A stretch of DNA of 64,000 nucleotides from Serratia ficaria (lineage in GTDB: Bacteria; Pseudomonadota; Gammaproteobacteria; Enterobacterales; Enterobacteriaceae): positions 4,030,001 to 4,094,000 of the forward strand of contig NZ_LT906479.1 of NCBI RefSeq assembly GCF_900187015.1, written 5' to 3'. The notes beneath the pieces are model-generated. The model was given only the letters and a program-made list of their open reading frames with translations, was not told the origin of the DNA and did no database searches. Positions 9,583-18,971 of the stretch are shown in pieces. The position numbers were made by a program, and so were the translations under genes. Numbering within the stretch: the first letter of the stretch is position 1; every line of letters starts with the position of its first letter.

Positions 9583-9618
9583 TTCGCCGCTTCCGGGCGA
9601 AAACCGCCGTCTGAACAA

Positions 9619-10353
9619 TGAGGATGTTATTTTTCTAAGCCGGCGCGTTTCTCTTTCAGCGAAATGCCAGAATCAGAAAAACCTTATATTGCATTTTTAC
9701 AAACCATCAGATTAATTATTATTTAGCTTGAAATCACAAGGGAAATTAGCGAAAGACGCCTTCAGGATAAAAACACCGTTCAAAATGTGTCTTTACCACC
9801 GATGGGATTATTTATAAACGGCAACACAGCGCATTAACCACATTAAATAAATGGTAATAACCGGCGTTTTATTACACCAGCGAAATGGTAAACATGCGAA
9901 CCATTTTAATTGCAACTATTAACTTGATTTACCATCTTGGTAAAAATAAATTTTTTTTCATTAAGAAACAACCACATAACAAAACAACAACCCAGTCAGT
10001 CAGTGCCTTCCGGCTACTCTCCTCCTTCAACCCCATAGCAGAAACTATTTTAATAACATTATTCCTAATGGCTCTTATCTTATTTATAAAAAGGAATTTT
10101 TCACTACCCCTTGCATCATCAGTGCAATATCGTCAATAGAAAAAATAAGTTTTAACACTGACATTGACAGTTCGTATTAGTTGAACTTTCTTTTACATAG
10201 TGGCCATAACGCCATTTGTGCGCCTTTGCCACTCGTTGCTCTGAGAATTTCACTATCTCGGGGTGAGCAACTCGTCGGGAAGTTGCAAATGTAACAGCGT
10301 GACTGAAGTAACGATAGTTTGTATCCATTTGACTGACATGAGGTAATTTTATT
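9619..10353. other. AT-rich intergenic region upstream of the S-layer gene
   Basis: About 735 bp, far richer in A and T than its neighbours, with no convincing gene. An 84-codon frame at 9885-10139 has no good ribosome site and no family resemblance, although its end is hydrophobic. A TTGACA at 10164-10169 is a possible -35 element for the S-layer gene, but no good -10 is evident. The low GC and long leader suggest silencing by H-NS or complex control. Some of the DNA may be acquired. Confidence 0.5.
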
Positions 10354-12978
10354 ATGGCTTCTTTACCATCACAGCAGCAAGCTGCGTCTATTTACTACTC
10401 ACTCCTGGGACCGGTTACGACATACAGCGCATTTAATTCTTATGCGACACAGCTGGAAAGCGGCGCGAAAACGGTGGAAAGTCTGGCCGCGGAGTTTTTG
10501 AACTCGGCGAAAGGGCAGCAGCTGTATGCCGGCCAGAGTAATGAGCAAATCGTCTCTCAGGTTTATGAACGCGTCTATGGTGAAACCCCGTCAGCAGAAC
10601 AAATCACCCAGCTTATTGGCACGGGCACCCTTGCTCAAGCGCTGGCATCCATCAGCAGCAACCTTCTGAACTATCAGGGTTTTGACGACGCCACTCTGAC
10701 CCAGCAAGTTGCTTTTGAAAGCAACGTCAATAAATTGCTGTATCTGGACCCTGAAAATCTGGCGTCCCAAGAGCTCCGCGAACAGGCGGTTTCCCTGGCG
10801 CTGGGTATTGCGGATCGCGGCGTTTACTCCATTTCGCTGGAAGCCTGGAGCAAATCGTTATCCGAAGGGAGCAGCCTTAATTACCTGACCCAAAAGCTGC
10901 TTGCATACCCTGAGTTCCAGCGCACCGTTGGGCAACTGGAAGGCGATGCGCTGATCCAACAAGTCTTTACCACCGTGCACGGCACGGCCGCTACCGCCGA
11001 GCAATTGGCCACCTACAGCGCGCTGCCAAACAAGCAGAGCATCATTGAAGCCATTATCAACGATCTGCGCACCTCGACCGGCACTGACGATACATCAGTC
11101 ACTCAGCAACACGCCTTTGAAGCCCGCGTCGGTGAAAACCTGCTGTACAAAACCGCCGCCAAGCTGAGCGTTACTGAAGGTGGCGGCAACGCAACCGGCA
11201 CGGTGAATACGCAAAGCAGCCACCAACTGAGCAATGCTGAAACCGCCGTGCTGAAAAATGTCCAGCTCGACGCCAGCAGCGCCGGCAACGTGGACCTGAA
11301 ATTTGCCGACAGCCTGAGTGCGTTGACGATCAACGGCAGCGCCGCCGCGACGATTAACCTGTCCGACAACGGCGCGAACAGCGGTGTGAACATCACCACA
11401 AACAACGCCAACATCGTATTAAACGGCGGTTCAGGCGACGATGTCACTACGATCACTTCCGCTGCCGATATCGCCACCGCTACCGGGACGTTTAACCTGG
11501 GCAAAGGCGATGACGCACTGATTTGGGCGGGTAACGCCACGACCGGCGCCAACAGCATCGCCAGCACCTTCACCGCCAACGGCGGAGATGGCACCGACAG
11601 CATTTCAGCCAACTTCATCACCAAGAACGTCGCAACAACCAGCGGCCTGCTGGGCGTGCGCAGCAGCACCGTCACCACCAACGCCAGCCAGTTCAGCGGT
11701 TTTGAAAAAATCGATCTGGGGGGATATGTCGGGAAATCCGTCGGCACGCTGAATGGTCAGGCAGTCACTACCGGCGCGCACACCTTTGACTTCGGCGTGC
11801 TGAACGGCACTTCTACCGTTGAAGGCACGACCGGCGGCACCATCACTCAGACCGCTCAGAGCGGGCTGGGTTCGCTCGGTTTCGCGCTGTCCAGCAAAGC
11901 CGATAACGTGAAAGTGATCAACGCCGCCGGCGGCGATGCCGCAGCGCTCACCGTCACCGGCAATGCCACCGCCGACAGCAACCTGGAAATCACGTTCCGC
12001 CAGAATGCCACCAACAAATTCGATATTCACTTCGATGCCACCAGCACCGGCAATATCGATGCGGGCTCTCTGAGCCTGATCAGCAGCAGCAGCGTGCTGG
12101 CCGGGACAGCGTTGGCCAACGTCAATATCGCTTCTGACGGCAACGGTGACTTCACCAACATTCTGAACCTCATTGGCACCAATGCTCAGATCACCACCCT
12201 CAACGTAACTGGCGACAACAAGATGGATCTGACGCTGGGCAGCGGTTACAGCAACGTTCGCACCATCGACGCCTCCAGCAACACCGCCGGCATCGATTTG
12301 GATTCTGCGCATGCCGGTACCGGCGACGGCATCCTGGTGCAGCTGCTGAATATTCTGCCGCTGAGCGCAGTAACCACCACGCTGCTGACGCCGTTGCTGA
12401 ATACCCTCGGCCTGAACGGCTACCAGCTGAACATCACCGGTACCGCGGCTGACGACACCTTCAACGTGGCGGCCAACTCCACCATTACCGGTGGCGCGGG
12501 CAGCAATACCTATGAGTTGAAAGGCAGCACCAGCCAGGCCGGCGTTACCATCACCGACTTTAGCAGCGCCAAAGACAGCATCGTTGATAGCGTATCCGGC
12601 GTGACCATCGCCGGCGACGCCAGCAGCTCTGTCGCTAACTACGGCCTGCGTTCAGCCGATATCATGGACGGTCTGCTGGGTTCACTGGTGGGCGGATTAA
12701 CCAACGGCGTTGTCGGCCTGCTGGGCGGCATTCTGGGCCTGAGCAACAGCAACTCGTTGACCTCGAAAGTCGGTGTCGCCTCGGTGGCATTCGATAACGG
12801 CACTGACGCCAGCTATGTCATTATCGATAACAACGACAACGGCGCTCTCGATAGCGCTGACAGCGTCATCTACCTGACCAATCAGAATCACCAGAACCTG
12901 ATTGATACCCTGCACTATACCGAAGTCAGCGTGAACGGCGTTGCCAATACCTCATCTGCAGACCTGGCTGTCGCCTAA
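10354..12978 (+). CDS. slaA: S-layer type secreted protein, SlaA/RsaA-like (DUF4214), type I secretion substrate
   Basis: An 874-residue protein with no N-terminal signal peptide. Residues 1-260 are helical DUF4214-like repeats (SIYYSLLGPVTTYSAFNSYA, YERVYGETPSAEQITQLIG). From about 290 on it is Thr/Ser/Gly/Asn-rich beta structure with FEKIDLGG and SNTYELKGSTS segments. It ends in ...SSADLAVA, an acidic residue followed by hydrophobic ones, as in type I secretion signals. The layout matches Caulobacter RsaA and Serratia SlaA, which LipBCD exports. No exporter gene is nearby. The GAGGTAA site upstream fits the ATG. The symbol rests on family recognition. Published SlaA is, as I recall, somewhat longer. 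Confidence 0.78.
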   Translation: MASLPSQQQAASIYYSLLGPVTTYSAFNSYATQLESGAKTVESLAAEFLNSAKGQQLYAGQSNEQIVSQVYERVYGETPSAEQITQLIGTGTLAQALASISSNLLNYQGFDDATLTQQVAFESNVNKLLYLDPENLASQELREQAVSLALGIADRGVYSISLEAWSKSLSEGSSLNYLTQKLLAYPEFQRTVGQLEGDALIQQVFTTVHGTAATAEQLATYSALPNKQSIIEAIINDLRTSTGTDDTSVTQQHAFEARVGENLLYKTAAKLSVTEGGGNATGTVNTQSSHQLSNAETAVLKNVQLDASSAGNVDLKFADSLSALTINGSAAATINLSDNGANSGVNITTNNANIVLNGGSGDDVTTITSAADIATATGTFNLGKGDDALIWAGNATTGANSIASTFTANGGDGTDSISANFITKNVATTSGLLGVRSSTVTTNASQFSGFEKIDLGGYVGKSVGTLNGQAVTTGAHTFDFGVLNGTSTVEGTTGGTITQTAQSGLGSLGFALSSKADNVKVINAAGGDAAALTVTGNATADSNLEITFRQNATNKFDIHFDATSTGNIDAGSLSLISSSSVLAGTALANVNIASDGNGDFTNILNLIGTNAQITTLNVTGDNKMDLTLGSGYSNVRTIDASSNTAGIDLDSAHAGTGDGILVQLLNILPLSAVTTTLLTPLLNTLGLNGYQLNITGTAADDTFNVAANSTITGGAGSNTYELKGSTSQAGVTITDFSSAKDSIVDSVSGVTIAGDASSSVANYGLRSADIMDGLLGSLVGGLTNGVVGLLGGILGLSNSNSLTSKVGVASVAFDNGTDASYVIIDNNDNGALDSADSVIYLTNQNHQNLIDTLHYTEVSVNGVANTSSADLAVA

Positions 12979-13020
12979 CGGTCAGCATCTGGCATAACAT
13001 CGTTCGAATGGATACTGCTC

Positions 13021-13048
13021 AAAGCCCGCAATTCGCATTGCGGGCTTT
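13021..13048 (+). terminator. Intrinsic terminator of the S-layer gene
   Basis: A perfect 11-bp stem (AAAGCCCGCAA / TTGCGGGCTTT) around a TTCGCA loop, ending in a short T run, 43 bp after the slaA stop. Confidence 0.9.
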
Positions 13049-13239
13049 TCTTATCCGCCCCATCGCCGGGAATTGATGCCCGTCATCGCCCCCGTCCCAA
13101 CGGCTACCGCGCCGGTTTGCCTGCCCCCTTCAGAAAAGGCTGCTATAGCTATAGAAAGCGGCGCATGGCTTGCCTATGATGATCCCAGCTCAGCTTTCTC
13201 GCCGAAAGTGAGCGGCCAACGCAAAAATCAGGAGCATTC

Positions 13240-13974
13240 ATGTCGCAAAATATCTATGACAACCAGGCCTTTTTCGACGGCTATGCACAGCTCGGCCGTT
13301 CGGTGAACGGGCTCGACGGCGCGCCGGAATGGCCCGCCATTCGCCGCATTCTGCCCGAGCTGCGGGGTAAAAAAGTGCTCGATCTCGGCTGCGGCTACGG
13401 GTGGTTCTGCCGCAGCGCGCGCGAACAGGGCGCCGCCAGCGTGCTGGGGGTAGATCTCTCAGAGAAGATGCTCAATCGGGCGCGGGAAATGACGCAGGAT
13501 GCGGGCATCGAGTATCGGCAGCAGGATTTGGCCCGGCTGCAGTTGCCGGCCGCCGGCTACGATCTGGCCTACAGCTCGCTGACCCTGCACTATATCGAGG
13601 ATCTGGCCGGGCTGTTCGCCACGGTGCATCGCGCGCTGGTTAGCGGCGGGCAGTTTATCTTCACCGCCGAACACCCGATCTACACCGCGCCGCAGCAACA
13701 GGGCTGGCTGGTCGACGGCAACGGGCAAAAATCCTGGCCGGTAAACGGCTATCAGCGGGAAGGCGAGCGCGTTTCCAACTGGCTGGCGGAAGGGGTAATC
13801 AAGCAGCACCGCATGCTCGGCACCTACATCAATCTGCTGGTGCAGCAGGGTTTTATCATCACCCACCTGAACGAATGGGGCCCCACCCCGCAGCAAATTG
13901 CGGCCATCCCGGCGTTGGACGAAGAAAAAGAGCGCCCGATGATCTTTATTCTCGCCGCCCATAAGCCGGCCTGA
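13240..13974 (+). CDS. Class I SAM-dependent methyltransferase
   Basis: A 244-residue cytoplasmic enzyme. The SAM-binding motif I is KKVLDLGCGYGWFCRSARE (residues about 45-63). The acidic motif follows in VLGVDLSEKMLNRARE, then LAYSSLTLHYIED as motif III/IV. The pattern is that of the Methyltransf_11/25 small-molecule group related to UbiE and Tam. The substrate is unknown. AGGAG lies 8 bp before the ATG at 13240. It stands alone between the S-layer terminator and a leftward acetyltransferase. Confidence 0.88.
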   Translation: MSQNIYDNQAFFDGYAQLGRSVNGLDGAPEWPAIRRILPELRGKKVLDLGCGYGWFCRSAREQGAASVLGVDLSEKMLNRAREMTQDAGIEYRQQDLARLQLPAAGYDLAYSSLTLHYIEDLAGLFATVHRALVSGGQFIFTAEHPIYTAPQQQGWLVDGNGQKSWPVNGYQREGERVSNWLAEGVIKQHRMLGTYINLLVQQGFIITHLNEWGPTPQQIAAIPALDEEKERPMIFILAAHKPA

Positions 13975-14038
13975 CCATTACCCGCAGCAAAACCTTAACC
14001 GCCAAATGAATGGGGAGGCCGCCTCCCCCGCGATGCCT

Positions 14039-14317
14039 TCAGGCGCGGATGTCCTGATACGCCGGCGTGGTGTCGAATTCATGCTTGGCGAACGGGCACA
14101 GCGGAATGATTTTGCGGTTTTCCGCGCGCATTTTTTCCACCACCAACGCCACCAGCTTTTTGCCCACGCCCTGGCCTTTCAGCACCTCATCCACCCAGGT
14201 GTGATCGATAATGGTCAACTGGTCGCCGCTCGGCACGAAAGAGATCTCGGCGATCAACTTGCCCTGTTCGTCGTTTATATAGAAACGCTTTTCATCCGCC
14301 AAAATTTTAAGATCCAT
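14039..14317 (-). CDS. Small GNAT-type N-acetyltransferase, YjdJ family
   Basis: A 92-residue protein. The start at 14317 ([16 protein letters not shown]) is preferred over longer in-frame starts because the homology begins there. It is the short YjdJ-type (DUF4442-free) acetyltransferase fold: strand pairs [16 protein letters not shown] and [31 protein letters not shown], where the QGVGKKL loop binds acetyl-CoA, then [16 protein letters not shown]. The substrate is unknown. The gene is single and convergent with the methyltransferase. Confidence 0.85.
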   Translation of the reverse strand: MDLKILADEKRFYINDEQGKLIAEISFVPSGDQLTIIDHTWVDEVLKGQGVGKKLVALVVEKMRAENRKIIPLCPFAKHEFDTTPAYQDIRA

Positions 14318-14632
14318 GTTATTTATCCCGATATTTAAGCGCCCGCTGGGGCAGGTATCAATCACGCGTTTTACCTTGGCAAATCGCACCATTAAAATAA
14401 ACATCAATTCTTTCGCCGGAATAACAACGCTAGCCGGCCCGGCTCAATTCATTGTCCATTGCCGCCTATTGTGTTGTTTTTGTTCCACTCTCCAGTATAG
14501 GTAACCTGCTGAAGATAGCCATTCTCCGGCAAAAGATGCGCAACCGCCTGCCAGTGCTAGAAAAAACCTGAGGTTGTTCTAATCTTTAATCAGTAATGCA
14601 ATCCGATCCCGGCAGTGGCTAAGGAGTTTAAA
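14318..14632. other. Intergenic region between divergent yjdJ-like and doxX-like genes
   Basis: About 315 bp without a gene. It must hold the leftward acetyltransferase promoter and the rightward DoxX promoter. I see no repeat, operator or RNA structure that I can support. Confidence 0.5.
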
Positions 14633-15046
14633 ATGGGTGATAGCTCAAAAGACGGCGTTATTCTGCTGTCCAGAATATTGCTGATGATTCTGTTTATCAT
14701 TTTCGGCTGGATGAAATTGGCAAACTTTGGCGCGACCGTAACGGCAATGGAAGGCTATGGCACGCCGATGCCTTATTTAGCGGCAATTATCGCCGTGGTT
14801 GTCGAGTTCTTTTTTGGCATCGCACTTATTCTCGGGATATTTACTCGCCCTATCGCGGTTATTTTCGCCCTCTACGTTCTGGGCACCGCATTTATCGGCC
14901 ATCAGTTCTGGAAAATGACCGGCATGGAAATGATGGGCAACGAAATCAACTTCTTCAAAAACATCAGCATCATTGGCGGGCTGCTGCTGCTGGCGGTCAC
15001 CGGCGCCGGGCGCTACTCGCTGGATTATAAATTCTTCAATAAATAA
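14633..15046 (+). CDS. DoxX family inner-membrane protein
   Basis: A 137-residue membrane protein with four hydrophobic helices (ILLSRILLMILFIIFGWMK, YLAAIIAVVVEFFFGIALIL, PIAVIFALYVLGTAFI, NISIIGGLLLLAVTGAG). It has the DoxX arrangement with the FGWMKLANF stretch after TM1. The ATG at 14633 is chosen because TAAGGAG lies 6 nt upstream. A GTG at 14615 is in frame but lacks such a site. DoxX proteins of this type are linked to redox or quinone chemistry, but this one's role is unknown. Confidence 0.85.
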   Translation: MGDSSKDGVILLSRILLMILFIIFGWMKLANFGATVTAMEGYGTPMPYLAAIIAVVVEFFFGIALILGIFTRPIAVIFALYVLGTAFIGHQFWKMTGMEMMGNEINFFKNISIIGGLLLLAVTGAGRYSLDYKFFNK

Positions 15047-15154
15047 TGCCTTGCAGCCGGCGGGGCATCGCCGGCCGCTTTCCCCGCGCATTCCCGCATC
15101 GACATGTCCCGCCGCCTTGTGGCAATCTGCCTTTCAGACCGCACAGGGGGAATA

Positions 15155-15541
15155 ATGAACATAGAGCGATTGGATCATCTGGTGCTGACCGTGACGGATA
15201 TCGAACGCAGCTGCCGGTTTTACCAGCAGGTGCTGGGTTTCGACGTCGTCACCTTTCGCGACGATCGCAAAGCGCTGGCGTTCGGCCACCAGAAGATCAA
15301 CCTGCATCAGGCCGGACACGAATTTGAACCCAAAGCCCACCAGCCTACGCCCGGCTCCGCCGATCTCTGCTTTCTCGCCGCCACGCCGCTGGCGGAGGTG
15401 ATCGAGGAACTGAACGATCTCGGGGTGATCATCGAAGAAGGCCCGGTTGAGCGCACCGGCGCCGGCGGGCCGATCGTCTCGGTGTATCTGCGCGATCCGG
15501 ACAACAACCTGATCGAGATTGCCAATTCGCTGCCGGATTAG
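15155..15541 (+). CDS. VOC family protein (glyoxalase/dioxygenase fold)
   Basis: A 128-residue single-domain vicinal oxygen chelate protein. Two beta-alpha-beta-beta-beta modules are visible. The first begins RLDHLVLTVTDIERSCRFYQQVLG, with a metal-ligand His. The second ends VSVYLRDPDNNLIEIANS, with the ligand Glu. The start at 15155 has AGGGGG upstream. The in-frame ATG at 15104 adds residues outside the fold. The reaction is not predictable. Its stop overlaps the stop of smrA by 3-4 bases tail to tail. Confidence 0.88.
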   Translation: MNIERLDHLVLTVTDIERSCRFYQQVLGFDVVTFRDDRKALAFGHQKINLHQAGHEFEPKAHQPTPGSADLCFLAATPLAEVIEELNDLGVIIEEGPVERTGAGGPIVSVYLRDPDNNLIEIANSLPD

Positions 15542-16110
15542 CGGCTGCGCTTGGCGTGGCGCTCGAAGTTGTCGGCTTTGGCCTGCGCCGATTTGCGCAG
15601 CGTGACGTAGCAAGCCCCCTCGCCGCCGTCGCGCGGCAAGGCGCGGCAAAACGCCTGCACCTGTTCGAACTGCACCAGCCACTTGGCGACGTAGCTGCGC
15701 ACGATATTCGGGTGGCTCTCGTTGCCGCGCCCGCGGCCGTGTACGATCAGCAGCGAACGCAGGTTTTGCGCTTCGGCCTGCAGAATAAAACGAAACAGCG
15801 CCTGCCGGCTGGCCTCGACCGACTGCTTCAGCAGGTTCAACGAGGCCTGCGGCGGATAGCGGCCATGACGCAGCTTATCCAGCACGCCCTGCTGAATGCC
15901 TTCGCCCTTGAACTCCAGCGGCTGTTCGCAGGGGATCACCTCAAGAAAGCCGGTGCTGAGAAAGTTTTCCTGCCGCAGCCGCTGCGCTTCGCGGCGCGCG
16001 CTTTTGTCGACGCTCTCCTGCGGCTTGAGATACAGCGTCTGCCGCCCACTCGCCAACGGGGTGACATCCGCCATCGCCCGTTCAAAAAAGTCTTTTTCCT
16101 GATTGTTCAT
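15538..16110 (-). CDS. smrA: SmrA, Smr-domain DNA endonuclease-like protein
   Basis: A 190-residue protein, close in length to E. coli SmrA (YdaL). It starts MNNQEKDFFERAMADVTPL and carries the C-terminal Smr domain: LNLLKQSVEASRQALFRFI, then RSLLIVHGRGRGNESHPNIVRS with the HGRGRG signature, then CRALPRDGGEGACYVTLR. Smr domains have nicking nuclease activity in MutS2-type proteins. The start at 16110 is preferred over 16188 because homology begins there. It is convergent with the VOC gene and the two share stop-codon bases. Confidence 0.9.
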   Translation of the reverse strand: MNNQEKDFFERAMADVTPLASGRQTLYLKPQESVDKSARREAQRLRQENFLSTGFLEVIPCEQPLEFKGEGIQQGVLDKLRHGRYPPQASLNLLKQSVEASRQALFRFILQAEAQNLRSLLIVHGRGRGNESHPNIVRSYVAKWLVQFEQVQAFCRALPRDGGEGACYVTLRKSAQAKADNFERHAKRSR

Positions 16111-16298
16111 TTCACCGCCACTCTTGAACCGGGAGCCTGATATGACTGGGGATGCCGATGATTGTAAGACGCCCCGGCGCGGTTGCAAGCCTGGAATTGT
16201 CAGTGGAGTTTGTCTGCAATCGTCGTCAACGGGTGAGCTTCCGCACAGTTTTCGCTATACTGCTTAGCCATTATTGAGTGCCGCAGAGGATCGATCCC

Positions 16299-16670
16299 AT
16301 GACAATGCGCGAGCTGGAAATCCAGTTTCAAAATGCAATGAATGAGTTGCAGGCCAGCTTCGAACGGCAACACCGCGAATGGCAGCACAGCTATCAGGCT
16401 CTGCAACAGCTGCTGGAAGAGGCCAAACAGCGTGAAGCCGCTCTTCTGGCAGAGGCCAAACAGCGCGAGGCCGCGCTGCGGGCGCAAAACGAACAGCTGG
16501 CGCGCAAGCTGAGCACCGCAAGTTCCGTACCGGAACAGCATGCGCTGGTGAAGCAGATCAAAATGCTCGGCGCCCATTTGGATGCGCTGGCCAAAGACGC
16601 CGCGACCTTCAACCACCACCTGCGTCATCAGCAGCGGGCAGCCGATAATTTCAGCGGCGAACAGCATTGA
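16299..16670 (+). CDS. Coiled-coil protein resembling MbeD/MobD mobilization proteins
   Basis: A 123-residue, highly charged helical protein. The N-terminal pattern (ELE..F.NAMNELQASF....REW......LQ.L) resembles the MbeD/MobD family of ColE1-type plasmids. Two copies of EAKQREAALLA/R occur in tandem at residues about 40-62. The heptad-like Leu/Ala pattern continues, and the tail (HALVKQIKMLGAHLDALAK) is helical too. No relaxase or oriT is nearby. The start at 16299 follows GCAGAGG by about 10 nt, and an ATG at 16305 is the alternative. The function on a chromosome is unknown. Confidence 0.7.
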   Translation: MTMRELEIQFQNAMNELQASFERQHREWQHSYQALQQLLEEAKQREAALLAEAKQREAALRAQNEQLARKLSTASSVPEQHALVKQIKMLGAHLDALAKDAATFNHHLRHQQRAADNFSGEQH

Positions 16671-16736
16671 TAGCGGGCGCTGCCGCACAGCGCCTCCCGC
16701 CGAAGCCTGGCGATATGAGAGTGTAATAAAGCCTAA

Positions 16737-17183
16737 ATGACCTGGATCATCATCGCCGCCCTGATCGTCGTATTTATTGTTGGTTACCGCATTCTGACCT
16801 CAGACACCCGCAAAGCCATCGACTCGCTGGCGCAGCTGCTGAAAGTCAAACCTATGCTGATCGAGTCGATGATCCAGGAAATGGGCGGCCGCCATAGCCA
16901 GACCTTCATCCGCATGCTGAACAACGGCTACACCGAAGAGATGCATCAGGCGGCCTACCTGTTGTTCATCTACCTCACCTTCATCAAACAGGCGGACGAC
17001 GAACGTATTGGCCAATGGCGCACCGTGCTGCTGCGCGCCGGCTTGTCGCCGGAGCTGCACGCCGAACACACCGAGGCGGCGCTGTTCTATTTTGCCGAAT
17101 TGGATATCGATGCGTTCGAGCTGGCGCAATTCCGCCGCGCATACAACGAGCGTTTTAACCGCGAGGCGATCGCCCGCGGCTGA
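16737..17183 (+). CDS. yicN: DUF1198 family protein, YicN-like
   Basis: A 148-residue protein with an N-terminal membrane anchor (WIIIAALIVVFIVGYRILT) and a cytoplasmic helical domain. It matches the YicN pattern: the TSDTRKAIDSLAQLL segment, then a VESM-like IESMIQEMG and a QAAYLLFIYLTFI helix. It follows the MbeD-like gene by 66 bp in the same direction. The function of DUF1198 is not known. Confidence 0.8.
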   Translation: MTWIIIAALIVVFIVGYRILTSDTRKAIDSLAQLLKVKPMLIESMIQEMGGRHSQTFIRMLNNGYTEEMHQAAYLLFIYLTFIKQADDERIGQWRTVLLRAGLSPELHAEHTEAALFYFAELDIDAFELAQFRRAYNERFNREAIARG

Positions 17184-17210
17184 AGACGTCCCCCTCAGAC
17201 GGGGGACCGA

Positions 17211-17549
17211 TTACAGGAACATGCTGTAGAGGTAGCGCGACAGCGCTTCGCGCGAGCTGAAGCCGTGCGGAATGCCGTAACGGGCGCTGGCGGCATCGCC
17301 GCTCAAATCCAGGGGAAACTCAAGATACTGCTCGCTGACGCGTATCGGCGAAGTCGGCGTGGCGAAATGCACGCTCCGCTCTTTCAACGCCGGGTGGATC
17401 ACCAGCGCGGTTCTGCCCATTCGCGCTTCGCGGTTCACATACACATAGTGTTCACCCTTGCGGTAACCATAGGCCTGATCGGTGACATAATCACGTTCAA
17501 AGCCGGTATTCTCCAACACTCTAGCCACTTCATCCGGCCGTAAATACAT
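17211..17549 (-). CDS. ygaC: DUF2002 family protein YgaC
   Basis: A 112-residue cytoplasmic protein beginning [18 protein letters not shown], with [20 protein letters not shown] and a [16 protein letters not shown] ending. This is a close match to E. coli YgaC. AGGAGG lies 5 nt before the ATG at 17549. In E. coli ygaC is next to ygaM and nrdHIEF. Here about 4.9 kb of other genes separates it from ygaM. E. coli ygaC is Fur-regulated, but I see no convincing Fur box in the 100 bp upstream. The function is unknown. Confidence 0.92.
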   Translation of the reverse strand: MYLRPDEVARVLENTGFERDYVTDQAYGYRKGEHYVYVNREARMGRTALVIHPALKERSVHFATPTSPIRVSEQYLEFPLDLSGDAASARYGIPHGFSSREALSRYLYSMFL

Positions 17550-17651
17550 CGATTCCTCCTCTCATTCTGGACCGCTGAGCGACCTTACCGTAATCATTCG
17601 CCGAAACAATAATTTTCTGGGTAAGCCTCTGGGTTTCGGAATATTCCGGGG

Positions 17652-18836
17652 CTATGCCCGGCCGCGCTGCAGCAGCCGCAGGGTCAGCAATGCGCCCATC
17701 GCCACCCACAACGCCGCGGCCAGATAGATCGACGGCACGCCCATGTGGCTCATCATCAGGCCGGCCAACGGCCCGGTGATCCCCAACGCCAGATCGAGAA
17801 ACGCCGAATAGGTGCCGAGGGCAGTGCCCTGATTCTGCTGCGGCACCTGTTTCACCGCCTCCACGCCGAGCGCCGGGAACACCAACGAGAAACCGGCGCC
17901 GGCCAGCAGCGCCCCGGCCTGCGCCAGCAGCGGATCGCCGGCCTGCCAGATCAGCAACAGCCCGAGGATCTCGACCAAAAACGACGCCAGCGTCACCTTC
18001 AGCCCGCCGTGGCGGTTGATGCTATTGCTGAAAATCAAACGGATGCCGACGAAAGCGCAGCTGAACAGCGTCAGCGAAAACGCCGCCCCGCTCCAGCCTT
18101 TATCAGCATAGTAAAGCGTAATGAACGTGGCGATGACGCCAAAGCCGACGGTACCCAGCGCCAGCCCCAGGCCGTAGGCCCAGATGCGGCCGAACACCGC
18201 GCTGAAGGCGATGCGCCGGCCGGCGGAGATCGACACGCTCGGCTTGCCGCTGGCCAGCAGCAGCGAAAGCGCCACCGCCAGCGCGATCAGGGCCGCCACG
18301 CCCGCCAATCCCCAATGTTGGTTCAGATAAACGCCGAGCGGCGCGCCGGCGGCCATCGCGCCATAGGTAGCCACGCCGTTCCACGAAATCACTCGCGCGG
18401 TGTGCAGCGGCCCTACCAGCCCAATGCCCCATAGGGTGGAGCCGGTGCTGGCGAAGCTTTCCCCGATGCCGAGCAATACCCGGCCGAGGCACAGCAGCAG
18501 CAAACTCAACCAGGGCAACGCGTCGAACCAGAACGCCAGGGCGTAAAACACGCCGCTGGCGCCACAGCAGGCCAGCCCGAACAACACCACCTTTTTCGGC
18601 CCCAGCTGATCGGCGTAGCGCCCGGCATGCGGGCGGCTGAACAGCGTGGCGAAGTACTGCGCGCTGATGATCAGCCCGGCCAGCACCGAGTTATAGCCCA
18701 GGTGGTTATGCACAAATCCCGGCAGCACCGCCAGCGGCAGGCCAATGGTCAGATAGCAAACGAAGGTGAACATCACCACCGACAGAATGCGTTTATTCAG
18801 CTGAAAGGGGTTTTCTTTGGCACCGATGGCGGTCAT
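17652..18836 (-). CDS. yhhS: MFS transporter, YhhS family
   Basis: A 394-residue inner-membrane transporter with about 12 helices. It carries CYLTIGLPLAVLPGFVH in TM1 and the loop signature SRPHAGRYADQLGPKKVVLFG between TM2 and TM3. SNSINRHGGLKV lies at mid-protein and GAGFSLVFPALGVEAVKQVP in the C-half. These segments closely match E. coli YhhS, a broad drug-efflux MFS pump. The start at 18836 (MTAIGAKENPFQLNKR) is chosen because upstream in-frame residues are not family-like. It lies downstream of the LysR gene, same strand, with 135 bp between. Confidence 0.85.
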   Translation of the reverse strand: MTAIGAKENPFQLNKRILSVVMFTFVCYLTIGLPLAVLPGFVHNHLGYNSVLAGLIISAQYFATLFSRPHAGRYADQLGPKKVVLFGLACCGASGVFYALAFWFDALPWLSLLLLCLGRVLLGIGESFASTGSTLWGIGLVGPLHTARVISWNGVATYGAMAAGAPLGVYLNQHWGLAGVAALIALAVALSLLLASGKPSVSISAGRRIAFSAVFGRIWAYGLGLALGTVGFGVIATFITLYYADKGWSGAAFSLTLFSCAFVGIRLIFSNSINRHGGLKVTLASFLVEILGLLLIWQAGDPLLAQAGALLAGAGFSLVFPALGVEAVKQVPQQNQGTALGTYSAFLDLALGITGPLAGLMMSHMGVPSIYLAAALWVAMGALLTLRLLQRGRA

Positions 18837-18945
18837 TACAGAGGGCTCGCATCGAACGGGGTAGGCAACAGCGTTCAGCATACCCCGAGGAGATTCGATG
18901 ATAAACGTGAGAATTATAACGAATTATTATTTAACTAAGAGTTTG

Positions 18946-18961
18946 TTGCCGGCGCCGGCAA
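18946..18961. repeat. 16-bp perfect palindrome between LysR and yhhS-like genes
   Basis: TTGCCGGCGCCGGCAA lies 10 bp after the LysR stop. No T run follows on the minus strand, so an intrinsic terminator is not well supported. Confidence 0.5.
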
Positions 18962-18971
18962 ACGGCGGCGT

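Noticed and set aside
9885..10139. An 84-codon frame in the AT-rich gap before slaA
   Set aside because: It has no good ribosome site and no family resemblance. Long frames arise here by AT-rich chance, although the hydrophobic end was considered.
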